The notes below the pieces were generated by a model. That model ran no database searches. It worked only from the letters and a program-made list of their open reading frames with translations, and was not told the origin of the DNA. This document shows positions 1-8,257 of a stretch of DNA of 64,000 nucleotides, piece by piece. Where the stretch lies: NCBI RefSeq assembly GCF_000710915.1, contig NZ_BAUA01000185.1, positions 62,001-126,000 of the forward strand, given 5' to 3'. This stretch comes from Nocardia brasiliensis IFM 10847 (lineage in GTDB: Bacteria > Actinomycetota > Actinomycetes > Mycobacteriales > Mycobacteriaceae). The translations under genes were made by a program, and so were the position numbers. The number at the start of each line of letters is the position of its first letter. The stretch's first letter is position 1.

Positions 1-2904
1 GGCCAACGCCGTGAGCAGGGTGCGGCTCTCGGACCGGCGCGGTCGCATCGTCGCGACGATCGCCGCGTCCGCCCCGGAGTGGGCGGAATGTCCTTTGGCG
101 AGCACCGAGAGCTGGCCGCCGGGACCGGCTTCCAAGAAGGTGTCGACCCCCGCGGCGGTGAGCCAGGCGAGACCGGCATCGAATCGCACCGTATCCCGGA
201 CATGCCGCACCCAGTACTCGGCGGTGCCGAAATCGCCGGCGGGCGCACCGGTCAGGTTCGAGACGACGGGTATCCGCGGTGTGCCGACGGTGATCCGCTC
301 GGCGATGTCGGCGAATTCGGCCAGCATCGGGGTCATGAGCGGCGAATGGAAGGCGTGACTGACGGTGAGGCGTTTGGTCCGCCGCCCAGCCGCCGACCAC
401 CGCTCGGCGATCGCGCCGGTCTCCTCGTTCGTACCGGAAAGTACCACCGCCGCAGGCCCGTTCACCGCCGCGATCGCCACGTCGGTCCCCGAGGTGCGAA
501 GATCGGCGCGCATCTCGGCCTCGGTGGCCTCGACGGCGATCATCGCCCCGCCCGCGGGCAGCGCCTGCATGAGCCGGGCGCGCGACGCCACGAGCAGACA
601 GGCGTCCGGCAGATCCAGCACGCCGCAGACATGCGCGGCCGCGAACTCACCGACGGAATGACCGATCAGGTAAGCCGGTCGCACCCCGAAGGATTCGAGG
701 AGCCGGTACAGGGCGACCTCGACAGCGAACAGCGCCGCCTGGGTGTAGCCGGTTTGATCCAGCAGACCCGGTTCATCGGTGCCCGCGATGATCCGGTCGA
801 GCGGCCGATCCAGGTGCCGATCGAGTTCGGCGCACACGTCTCGGTACGCCGTCGCGAAAACCGGGTACAGCGCGGCCAATTCGGTACCCATGCCGAGGTA
901 CTGGGCGCCCTGGCCGGGAAACATCACCGCCAGGGTGGATCTGCGATCGAGCCGGATACGTCCCGTGACCACCGAACCGCTCGCCGCGCCGGTCGCCAAG
1001 GAGCCCAGGGCGGTGCGCAATTCGTCGCCTCCGGTCCCGATGAGAGCCGCGCGGTACTCCAGATGTGCTCGTGTCTCGGCGAGCGCGCCGGCGAGCTCGG
1101 CGGGGTCCTGGCCCGGATGCCCGTCGAGCCAGGCACCCAGCCGGTCGGCCTGCTGCGCGAGCGCGCGCGGGGTGCGCGCGGAGAGCACCCACACCGCGGG
1201 CGTCTCGGACCGGTGGCGCGGCGGGACGGAAACCGATTGCGCCGGCGGCTCTTCGACGATGACATGCGCGTTCGTGCCGCTGATGCCGAAGGCCGACACC
1301 GCGGCGCGGCGGCGCCTGCCGGACAGATCCGGTGACCACGGCACCGCGGCGGTCAACAGCGAGACCGCGCCGCTGGCCCAGTCCACCTTCGTGGAGGGCG
1401 CGTCGACGTGCAGCGTTCGCGGAAGTGTGTTGTGGCGCAACGCCATGATGGTCTTGATCAGCCCGCCGACGCCCGCGGCGGCCGAGGTGTGACCGATATT
1501 GGATTTGAGGGAGCCCAGCCACAGCGGGCGCTCGGCCGAGCGCGATCGGCCGTAGGTGGCGAGCAATGCGTTCACCTCGATCGGGTCACCGAGTACGGTG
1601 CCGGTGCCATGACCTTCGACGGCGTCGACGTCGGCGGGCGCGAGTCCGCCGTCGGCCAGCGCCGCACGGATCACCCGTTCCTGCGACGGGCCGTTGGGGG
1701 CGGTCAGGCCGTTGCTCGCACCGTCGGAGTTCACCGCCGACCCGCGCAGGATCGCATGCACGTGATGGCCGTTGCGTCGTGCGTCGCCGAGCCGTTCCAA
1801 CAGCAGCAGACCCATGCCCTCGGAGAATCCGGTGCCGTCCGCGCCATCGGCGAACGACTTGCACCGGCCGTCGGGCGCCAGCGCACGCTGCCTGCTGAAC
1901 TCCACGTGCACTGCGGGAGTGGACATCACCGTGACCCCGCCGGCGACCGCGAGGGTGCTCTCGCCACGGCGCAGCGACTGCACGGCCAGATGTACCGCCA
2001 CCAGCGAGGAGGAGCAGGCGGTATCGATGCTCAGGGCCGGCCCGAGGAACCCGAAGGCATACGCCACCCGGCCCGACGCGAGGCTGTCCATCATCCCGAG
2101 GCCCCACCTGCCCTCGAGACCGGCCGCCGGTTCCCGAGTCAAATAGCAGTAGTCGCCGCTGCAGACCCCGAGAAACACTCCCGTCGCGCTGCCGCGCAGA
2201 CTCGTCGGATCGATGCCCGCATGCTCGAAGAGCTCCCAGGCGCCCTCCAGCGGCAACCGGTGCTGCGGATCCATCGCCACCGCGTCGTGCGGGCTGATCC
2301 CGAAGAACTGCGGATCGAATTCGGCTGCTCCGGACAGGAATCCGCCGTGTCTGGTGTAGCTGGTGCCCAGATGGGCCGGATCGGGGTGGTACAGCCGCGC
2401 GAGATCCCAGCCGCGGTCGTCCGGGAAATCACCGATGGCGTCGCGTCCCTCGGCGACGAGCGCCCACAACTGCTCCGGCGAGGACACCCCACCCGGATAG
2501 CGGCAGGCCATGCCCACCACCGCGATATCCTCGTCAGAACTGCCCGCCTGTTCCGGAAGTGGTTCTACCACAGACGATTCCAGAACTCCCGGTGCGCTCG
2601 GTGCGATCCGGTCGAGCAGGTACTCGGCCACCGCCGCCGGATTCGGCCGATCGAACAGCATCGTGAGCGGCAACTCGAGGCCGACAGCTCTGGACAGCTG
2701 TTCGGTCAAGGCCAGACCGGCCAGCGAGTTGTAGCCGTAGTCCAGGTAGGCCCGGTCCGGCACCACCTCGTTCGGTGCGCAGCCGAGCAGCGCTGCGGTC
2801 TCGGCGAGCACCAGATCGAGGCAGAGCCCGTATCGCTGGTCGGGCTCGGAGCGCGAAACACGGTGCGCGAAAGCCGAACCCTGGTCGTCCGTCGTATCGG
2901 TCAT
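1..2904 (-). CDS. Type I polyketide synthase, ACP-KS-AT (3' end outside window)
   Basis: The frame is open for 968 codons from the ATG at 2904 to the left edge, so the C-terminus is missing. Domains in order: an N-terminal ACP with phosphopantetheine Ser60 in DYGYNSL; a ketosynthase from about residue 118 with catalytic Cys297 (DTACSSS) and the His motifs EGHGTG and NIGHTS; an acyltransferase with Ser750 in GHSVG and HAFH at 850-853. HAFH is the signature of malonyl-CoA-specific AT domains. A leading ACP with no loading AT suggests it receives a ready-made acyl chain, as in Pks13, which FadD32 loads. That matches the acyl-AMP ligase encoded upstream in the same operon. It is the last gene visible, 36 nt after the FAD oxidoreductase. 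The start is supported by GAAAGAAGAT upstream and by the ACP fold beginning shortly after. Confidence 0.95.
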   Translation of the reverse strand, partial: MTDTTDDQGSAFAHRVSRSEPDQRYGLCLDLVLAETAALLGCAPNEVVPDRAYLDYGYNSLAGLALTEQLSRAVGLELPLTMLFDRPNPAAVAEYLLDRIAPSAPGVLESSVVEPLPEQAGSSDEDIAVVGMACRYPGGVSSPEQLWALVAEGRDAIGDFPDDRGWDLARLYHPDPAHLGTSYTRHGGFLSGAAEFDPQFFGISPHDAVAMDPQHRLPLEGAWELFEHAGIDPTSLRGSATGVFLGVCSGDYCYLTREPAAGLEGRWGLGMMDSLASGRVAYAFGFLGPALSIDTACSSSLVAVHLAVQSLRRGESTLAVAGGVTVMSTPAVHVEFSRQRALAPDGRCKSFADGADGTGFSEGMGLLLLERLGDARRNGHHVHAILRGSAVNSDGASNGLTAPNGPSQERVIRAALADGGLAPADVDAVEGHGTGTVLGDPIEVNALLATYGRSRSAERPLWLGSLKSNIGHTSAAAGVGGLIKTIMALRHNTLPRTLHVDAPSTKVDWASGAVSLLTAAVPWSPDLSGRRRRAAVSAFGISGTNAHVIVEEPPAQSVSVPPRHRSETPAVWVLSARTPRALAQQADRLGAWLDGHPGQDPAELAGALAETRAHLEYRAALIGTGGDELRTALGSLATGAASGSVVTGRIRLDRRSTLAVMFPGQGAQYLGMGTELAALYPVFATAYRDVCAELDRHLDRPLDRIIAGTDEPGLLDQTGYTQAALFAVEVALYRLLESFGVRPAYLIGHSVGEFAAAHVCGVLDLPDACLLVASRARLMQALPAGGAMIAVEATEAEMRADLRTSGTDVAIAAVNGPAAVVLSGTNEETGAIAERWSAAGRRTKRLTVSHAFHSPLMTPMLAEFADIAERITVGTPRIPVVSNLTGAPAGDFGTAEYWVRHVRDTVRFDAGLAWLTAAGVDTFLEAGPGGQLSVLAKGHSAHSGADAAIVATMRPRRSESRTLLTALA

Positions 2905-2940
2905 GGGGATCTTCTTTCGGTGACGTCTCGGTGCCCGGAT

Positions 2941-4323
2941 TCAGACGAACTGGCCACGAATGAGCTTCGGATGGCGGTCCTGTGCGGCGAGCACCGCGGA
3001 CACGGCCTTGGCGCCGAGGAACGACAGCGGTTCCGGCGGAAACAACTTCTCTTTGCCGCGCACGAAAAGCAGATTGCTGTACGAGGTGTCGCGGTCGAGG
3101 ATGAGATCGCGCAACGCTTTGCCCGCGGTGTGGGTGAGCGCGATGCCGTTGCCGCAGTAGCCGTGCGCGTAGAACCGACCGTCGCCGAATGCGCCGACGT
3201 GCGGTACCACCTCCCGGGTGATCGCCACGCAGCCGCCGTAGGTGTGACTGAACGGAATGTCGCGCCACATCGGGAAATACCGTGCGAGCACCGCACGCAG
3301 CGCCGCGGTCGCCCGCGGGCTGTCGATGTGGCGGGCCTCGTCCATATCGCGCCGGAAGTGATAGTCGGCGCGGCCTCCCCCGAACAGCAGCCGGTTCTGC
3401 GCCGTGAGCCTGCCGAACACGATGAAATTACCGGCCTCGACGAACCCTTCGCGGTCCGGCCAGCGCACCTGCCGCAACTGTGCGTCCGTCAGCGGCTGCG
3501 TCACCGCCGCATAGCTCCACACCGGCACCACTTTGCGCCGGAACTCGGCGAACTGATGCTGATAGGCGTTGGTGGCGTACAACACCCGGCTCGCCGTCAC
3601 CCGCCCCTGCGCGGTGGTCACCTGATATCCCCCCGACGCGGGCTCTACCCGCAGTGCCCTGGTCCGCTCGTGCACCTGGACCCCGGCCGCGGTGACGACC
3701 CGGTGCAGACCACGCGCGAGCCGGTGCGGATTGATCAGTGCCCCACCGACTTTGAAGGCGGCCCGGATGGCCGGGGAATCGATCTTCGCGCGCGCCGCAT
3801 CGCGGTCCAACAGCTCCAGCCCGGATTTCGCGCCGAGCAGCGCGGCCAGCTCGATATCGCGTTCCAGCAGGCGGATCTGGTCGTCGTCGGTCGCGACCTG
3901 GTAGTAACCCGCGGGCTCCAGTTCTGCGTCCACCCCGTATCGGGTGCAGAAACGGCCCAGCTCGAGCATCGATCTGCCCACCGCGGCGTAGGCCAGCTTC
4001 GAGCGTTCCGCGCCGAACCGATGGATCAGTGCGCCGAGGCTGTGCCCGATGGTCGGCGTGACGAAGCCGTCGTTGTGCCCCGACGCACCAGCGCCCGCGT
4101 AGTCGGCTTCGAGGATGTGGATGGAGATGCCGGGATCGGCTTGTTTGAGAAAGTGCGCGGTCCACAAGCCGGTATACCCGCCGCCGATGATGCACACATC
4201 GCAGGAGACCTCGCCCCGCAGCGGCGGACCGGGGACAACCGGTTCTGTTTCGCGCCAATAGATTTCGCGTTTCACAGGGACCGAGCCGGATAGTGCGGCC
4301 GGTGCCGGTGCGATGTCGGTCAT
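2941..4323 (-). CDS. FAD-dependent amine/amino-acid oxidase (DAO family)
   Basis: This 460-residue protein has an N-terminal Rossmann FAD motif (CIIGGGYTGLWTA, about residues 44-56) and the C-terminal DAO motif (HGYCGNGIALTHTAGK). Length and motifs match gamma-glutamylputrescine oxidase/glycine-oxidase-like enzymes, which oxidise a C-N bond with O2 and release an imine or aldehyde. The true substrate cannot be read from sequence. In this operon it may tailor an amine carried by the polyketide or the starter. The ATG at 4323 is preferred because GAGAGG lies 6 nt upstream; the open frame extends back to 4485 but would overlap the preceding gene. It follows the KAS III gene by 55 nt and precedes the PKS by 36 nt. 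Confidence 0.88.
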   Translation of the reverse strand: MTDIAPAPAALSGSVPVKREIYWRETEPVVPGPPLRGEVSCDVCIIGGGYTGLWTAHFLKQADPGISIHILEADYAGAGASGHNDGFVTPTIGHSLGALIHRFGAERSKLAYAAVGRSMLELGRFCTRYGVDAELEPAGYYQVATDDDQIRLLERDIELAALLGAKSGLELLDRDAARAKIDSPAIRAAFKVGGALINPHRLARGLHRVVTAAGVQVHERTRALRVEPASGGYQVTTAQGRVTASRVLYATNAYQHQFAEFRRKVVPVWSYAAVTQPLTDAQLRQVRWPDREGFVEAGNFIVFGRLTAQNRLLFGGGRADYHFRRDMDEARHIDSPRATAALRAVLARYFPMWRDIPFSHTYGGCVAITREVVPHVGAFGDGRFYAHGYCGNGIALTHTAGKALRDLILDRDTSYSNLLFVRGKEKLFPPEPLSFLGAKAVSAVLAAQDRHPKLIRGQFV

Positions 4324-4378
4324 CGGAACCTCTCGCGGTCGGGGCAAGACATGTCCTGCGCGGCAGGCGGTTTCGGGA

Positions 4379-5377
4379 TCATCCGTGCCATCGGGCAGCC
4401 ACCGCGGACGCCATATCCCCGGCGTGCGCGAAACCGGCGAAGACGACGAGATCGCCGTCGGCGACCGCGCCCGCCCGCAGGGCACGTTCGAACGTCACCG
4501 GCACACCGGCGGTGTACAGGTTCCCGAATTCGTCGTAGGAGTCGAAGTGGCGCTGCGCGGGCACCCCGAGCGCTTGCCGCCAGGTCTGCAGGAAGAGTTT
4601 GTTCGGTTGGTTGGTCACCAGCACGTCGATGTCCTCGGTCGAGACGCCCAGCTGCTTGCAGACATCGGTGACGACTTCGGGCACCAAGCTGTTGCCGCGC
4701 TGGATGATGTCGCCGAGCTTGTCGTGCGGGAAGCTCACCATCAGCTCCTCGGTACCCGGCTCCCAGTACTTCCGCCCGCCCGACAGGCCGAGGTCGGTGG
4801 CGTACTCGGGCGAGTGGATCACGCTGGTGCCCAACAGCGGCGCGGTGCCCTCCGCGCTGACATAGGCGACCCCGCAGCCGTCGCCCGCTACCGCCGCGAA
4901 CGGGCTCTTACGCACGCCGGGCTGCGAAAAGAACTGTCCCGCACCGTTCTGCACGTTGCACAGCAGGGCGGTGCGGGCCACGCCGCCCGTGATCATCGCG
5001 TCCGCGAGCCGCATCATGTAGCCGAACGACGCACAGCCGCCGTTGTGCAGATCGATGACCCAGCGCGGTGCGCACCCGAGCAGCGCGGCCGCTTCCGCGC
5101 CGGATCCGGTGATCGGGTGGTCCGGCAACATCACATTCGTGAGGAGAATATCGATGTTGCCGGACGGTTCGAGCCCGAGGCGCTCGAACATCGGCCGCGC
5201 CGCGGCCGCGATCATCTCCGCGGCGCGCTCGTCGCCGACGTGATGCCGGGTGGCCGGCGCCTTGAACATGGGGTTGTTCGCCAGCGGTGCGGCCAGCTCC
5301 TCCTCGGTGAAGAAGAACGTCGCGGGAACCGGCGGGCCGGGCAGGTAGCTGCCGAAATCAACAATTCCAGTAGGCAT
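4379..5377 (-). CDS. KAS III-like beta-ketoacyl synthase (atypical triad)
   Basis: The 332-residue product has the FabH/KAS III layout. Active Cys115 lies in NGGCASF, and the C-terminal Asn motif FGNLYTAG is present. The position that is normally the catalytic His (HQAN in FabH) reads VTNQPN here, so Asn256 replaces His. KAS III enzymes condense an acyl-CoA with malonyl-ACP; relatives act as plain acyltransferases that make esters or thioesters. Loss of the His argues against ordinary decarboxylative condensation and for acyl transfer or a changed mechanism, which is an inference. The ATG at 5377 has AGAGGG upstream. It is 20 nt downstream of the methyltransferase in the same operon. Confidence 0.88.
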   Translation of the reverse strand: MPTGIVDFGSYLPGPPVPATFFFTEEELAAPLANNPMFKAPATRHHVGDERAAEMIAAAARPMFERLGLEPSGNIDILLTNVMLPDHPITGSGAEAAALLGCAPRWVIDLHNGGCASFGYMMRLADAMITGGVARTALLCNVQNGAGQFFSQPGVRKSPFAAVAGDGCGVAYVSAEGTAPLLGTSVIHSPEYATDLGLSGGRKYWEPGTEELMVSFPHDKLGDIIQRGNSLVPEVVTDVCKQLGVSTEDIDVLVTNQPNKLFLQTWRQALGVPAQRHFDSYDEFGNLYTAGVPVTFERALRAGAVADGDLVVFAGFAHAGDMASAVAARWHG

Positions 5378-5397
5378 GTGTCGCAATCCCTCTCGAG

Positions 5398-6270
5398 CTA
5401 CCAGCGTTCGAAGACGATTCGGGCCAGTCCGGCATGCTTGCGCCGGAAAACCTCGACGGATACCCGCAGATAGCGTTCGTATCGTTCGGCGGTCGCCGGG
5501 CCGACCAAGTCGACGGCCCGTTCCCGATCGGCCAGTAGCCGGTCCAGCCAGACCTGGCAGGTACGGGCGTAGTCGGCGGCGTCGTTGCGCACCGAGACCA
5601 CCTCCAGCAGGCCCTCGCTCGCCGCGCACACCTCCGCGAGCCAGGGCACCTCCGACTCCGGGAAGATCCAGCGATTGACCCGGATCATCTCCCGCTGGAT
5701 CGCCCAGTCGGCAGCCGAATCATGGCCGCGCACAATGGTTTGCAACCCGAGCCTGCCGCCCGGCACCAGCCAGTCGCGGCAGCTGGCGAAGAACTGCCGA
5801 TAGGCTGCGATCTTGCGCTCACGGCTCATGCCCAGATTCGCGAAATGCTCCATCGCGCCGATGGAGACGATGGCGTCATAGGGCTGCGCGGGCCGGTGGT
5901 CGGTCCAATTCTCCAGCCGCAGATCACACCGTTCGTCCGCCCACGCCGACGTCGCTGCCACCTGGGCCGCGCTCAAGGTCAGACCGGTGACGTGTCCGAC
6001 CCCGTGGGTATCGAGCAGCCGCCGCACCATGGCGCCCCAGCCGAACCCGACGTCGAGTACCCGTCCGGCGCCGGCGGCGCGGGTTCGAGTGGCGAGATAG
6101 TCGTGCTTGCGTTGCTGAGCACGTTCGAGGGTGTCGTCCCCCGCTGCCCACATGGCGCACGAATAGGTCATGCTCGGGTCGAGCCACAGGCGGTAGAAGT
6201 CGTTGCCCGCGTCGTAGTGATGCTGGATCGCGGTGGGCGATGCGCCGAGATAGTCTGTGTCCGTATCCAT
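5398..6270 (-). CDS. CFA/mycolic-acid cyclopropane synthase-like methyltransferase
   Basis: The 290-residue length matches the SAM-dependent cyclopropane-fatty-acid synthase and mycolic acid methyltransferase family. The N-terminus carries the family pattern IQHHYDAGNDFYRLWLD and TYSCAMW; the SAM site is LDVGFGWGAMVRRL at about residues 74-87; SIGAMEHF matches the conserved acidic/His segment. Family members methylate or cyclopropanate a cis double bond in a lipid chain. Its operon includes a desaturase, so methylation or cyclopropanation of a newly made double bond on the ACP-bound chain is plausible. The ATG at 6270 is 1 nt after the SDR stop; the longer open frame up to 6696 lies inside the SDR gene and is not used. 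Confidence 0.9.
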   Translation of the reverse strand: MDTDTDYLGASPTAIQHHYDAGNDFYRLWLDPSMTYSCAMWAAGDDTLERAQQRKHDYLATRTRAAGAGRVLDVGFGWGAMVRRLLDTHGVGHVTGLTLSAAQVAATSAWADERCDLRLENWTDHRPAQPYDAIVSIGAMEHFANLGMSRERKIAAYRQFFASCRDWLVPGGRLGLQTIVRGHDSAADWAIQREMIRVNRWIFPESEVPWLAEVCAASEGLLEVVSVRNDAADYARTCQVWLDRLLADRERAVDLVGPATAERYERYLRVSVEVFRRKHAGLARIVFERW

Positions 6271-6271
6271 T

Positions 6272-7207
6272 TCATGCCTCCCGGCGATTCGTCGGCACGG
6301 TGCGCGCGATCCTGCCGAGCCGTTCCATGCGGGCCGCGAGCGTGATGGTGCCCTCGAGCCGGAACGGCGGCGGCCGGCGGCCGTCGACGTCGCTGAATCC
6401 GTATTCAGCCGCCAGATCGCCGACGGCGACGCGAGCACCGGCATAACCCGCCAGCTCGGCGTCGGCGCTGAGCTCGGCCACGGCGCGGCCGACGTACTCC
6501 GGCGAATGCGCGACCTCGGCAGGACCCGCGCCGACGAGATCCCATGCGCCCGAGACCCGTTCGGTACGCACGAAGCCCGGATGCAGGGCGACCGGCACCA
6601 CGGACGTCTTGCGCAGGTCATAGGCCATGCCGACCACCATGCGGTCCGAGGCGTACTTGCTGATGTCGTAAGGCACCTGACCGAGGTAGACCGCACCGTC
6701 GGTGAACGAGATGTTCACGATGAGCCCCGCCGGTGCCCGCGTCAGCAACGGCGCCGCCAGCGCGCTGACCGCGTACTGGGCCCGCAACGAACCGGCGAAC
6801 AGGTCGTAGCGCCACATCGGCTGCTGCCAGAACGGCGCATGGAAAGGCGCCTCCTCGCTGAACCTTTCGTAACCCGCCCAGGCGTTGTTCACCAAAAGAT
6901 CCAAGCGGCCGTCGGATTCGGCGATCCGCGCGATCAGCGCGGCGTTGTCCGAATCGTCGGTGTGGTCGCAGGCCACCGGGATTCCCTTCCCGCCCCGCGC
7001 CGTCACCTGCTCCGCGGTGTCCTCGACCGTGCCGGGCACGCCTTCGGTGCTGCCACCGCTGCGGGTGCTGCGGCCGGTGACGTAAACCGTTGCCCCGCAA
7101 TCGCCGAGCGCCAGCGCGACGCCGAGTCCGACCCCGCGGCTGGCGCCGGTCACCAGCGCGATCCGGCCCGACAGGTCGGGGTGGTGCCAGTCACTGGTCC
7201 TCGTCAT
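6272..7207 (-). CDS. Short-chain dehydrogenase/reductase
   Basis: This 311-residue classical-type SDR has the cofactor motif TGASRGVG near residue 20, NNAW in the NNAG position, and an active-site Tyr/Lys pair in YDISKYASD. Preference for NADP(H) is suggested by TGRSTR after beta-2. The C-terminus is longer than usual, about 60 residues beyond the core. It starts 6 nt after the thioester-reductase-like gene and ends 1 nt before the methyltransferase start, so it is translationally tied to both. The likely role is reduction of a ketone or aldehyde in the lipid/polyketide pathway; the exact substrate is not visible. Confidence 0.9.
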   Translation of the reverse strand: MTRTSDWHHPDLSGRIALVTGASRGVGLGVALALGDCGATVYVTGRSTRSGGSTEGVPGTVEDTAEQVTARGGKGIPVACDHTDDSDNAALIARIAESDGRLDLLVNNAWAGYERFSEEAPFHAPFWQQPMWRYDLFAGSLRAQYAVSALAAPLLTRAPAGLIVNISFTDGAVYLGQVPYDISKYASDRMVVGMAYDLRKTSVVPVALHPGFVRTERVSGAWDLVGAGPAEVAHSPEYVGRAVAELSADAELAGYAGARVAVGDLAAEYGFSDVDGRRPPPFRLEGTITLAARMERLGRIARTVPTNRREA

Positions 7208-7213
7208 AGCGGC

Positions 7214-8257
7214 TCACCTCTCTGCTGTCCGCGCCACGGCGGTCTCGTTCGCCCAGAACTTCAGGCTGCTGCGGTAGGCATCGCGGTCGGACGGAAACTC
7301 CACGCCGAGCCGTTCGCGCAGTTCGGTTTTCGAGCTGGGCAGCACCCCGCCCGCGGCATGGGTCATCTCGCTGACATCGATCAGCACCTTCAGGAAGGAC
7401 CTCGTCAACGGCGGTAGTTCCGACAGGGGAACCGGCAGCCGCCGACGCGGGTCGACGATGCGCAGGTCGCCCAGCGGGCGGCCGAGCGAGGCGGCGTGCT
7501 CGGTCAGAATGTCTCTGGCCTGCGCAACCGTCATAGCGTCGGCGCCGTAGGTGAGCCATTCGATCTGCCCGCGCAGATCATCGGCCTCCAAGGTCCGCAC
7601 CACCGCGTCGACGGTGACATCGAGTGGCACGAAATCGAGCAGGTTGCCCGGGTGGGCGGGCAGATACGGCGCTTTCCCGCGGCAGATGAACTCCGACATC
7701 ACCTGCACGATCTGGCGCCTGCTGCTCGCCCCGGTCCGGGAATCGCCGACCAGATTGGTCGGCCGATAGACGGCGTACGGGACACCGCTCGCGGCGATCA
7801 GCCGCTCCGCCTCGAGTTTCGACCAGACGTAGGGCCGGACAACGTTGTCCTGCGCGACATCCGACAGTCCGGTGCGCTCGATGCCGTGCACGAAACAGGT
7901 GCTCAGATAGTGCACCGGCGCCCCGGCCCGGCGCGCGAAATCCAGCACCCGTGCGGTGCCGTCGATATTGATCTCCTGGTAGCGGCTGCGGCTCTTGCCC
8001 CACGTCGTCAGCGCGCCCGAGTGCACCACGACATCGACCCGCTCGGCCAGTTCGTGCCACCGCGACGTGGTCAAGCCGAACTGCGGCTTCGCCAGGTCGC
8101 CGTGGATGACCTCGGTGACGTCCGGCAGCTCGGTGTCGACGTGCACCAAGCCGGTGACGTGGTGCTGCGACAACGCTTCGACCAGCGCCCGGCCGATCAC
8201 ACCGGACGGACCGGTGACCAGGATGCGTCGCTTTGTGGATGGGGTGGTTTCGTTCAC
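7214..8257 (-). CDS. Thioester-reductase-like extended SDR (NAD-dependent epimerase fold)
   Basis: The 347-residue protein opens with TGPSGVIGR, an extended-SDR NAD(P) motif, and has the YVWSK catalytic pair and the STCFVHG strand. Its shape matches the stand-alone thioester reductase/male-sterility family (NAD_binding_4) that reduces carrier-bound acyl chains to aldehydes or alcohols, but an epimerase-type sugar SDR cannot be excluded. The start is the GTG at 8257, which overlaps the ligase stop as GTGA; the open frame runs upstream to 8548 but only inside the ligase gene. This overlap implies coupled translation with the acyl-AMP ligase and favours an acyl substrate. Confidence 0.85.
   Translation of the reverse strand: MNETTPSTKRRILVTGPSGVIGRALVEALSQHHVTGLVHVDTELPDVTEVIHGDLAKPQFGLTTSRWHELAERVDVVVHSGALTTWGKSRSRYQEINIDGTARVLDFARRAGAPVHYLSTCFVHGIERTGLSDVAQDNVVRPYVWSKLEAERLIAASGVPYAVYRPTNLVGDSRTGASSRRQIVQVMSEFICRGKAPYLPAHPGNLLDFVPLDVTVDAVVRTLEADDLRGQIEWLTYGADAMTVAQARDILTEHAASLGRPLGDLRIVDPRRRLPVPLSELPPLTRSFLKVLIDVSEMTHAAGGVLPSSKTELRERLGVEFPSDRDAYRSSLKFWANETAVARTAER

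Noticed and set aside
1408..4293. 961-residue plus-strand frame opposite the PKS and oxidoreductase genes
   Set aside because: The minus strand carries clear PKS and flavoenzyme motifs in the same bases. The plus frame is Arg/His/Gly-rich and is a typical high-GC shadow.
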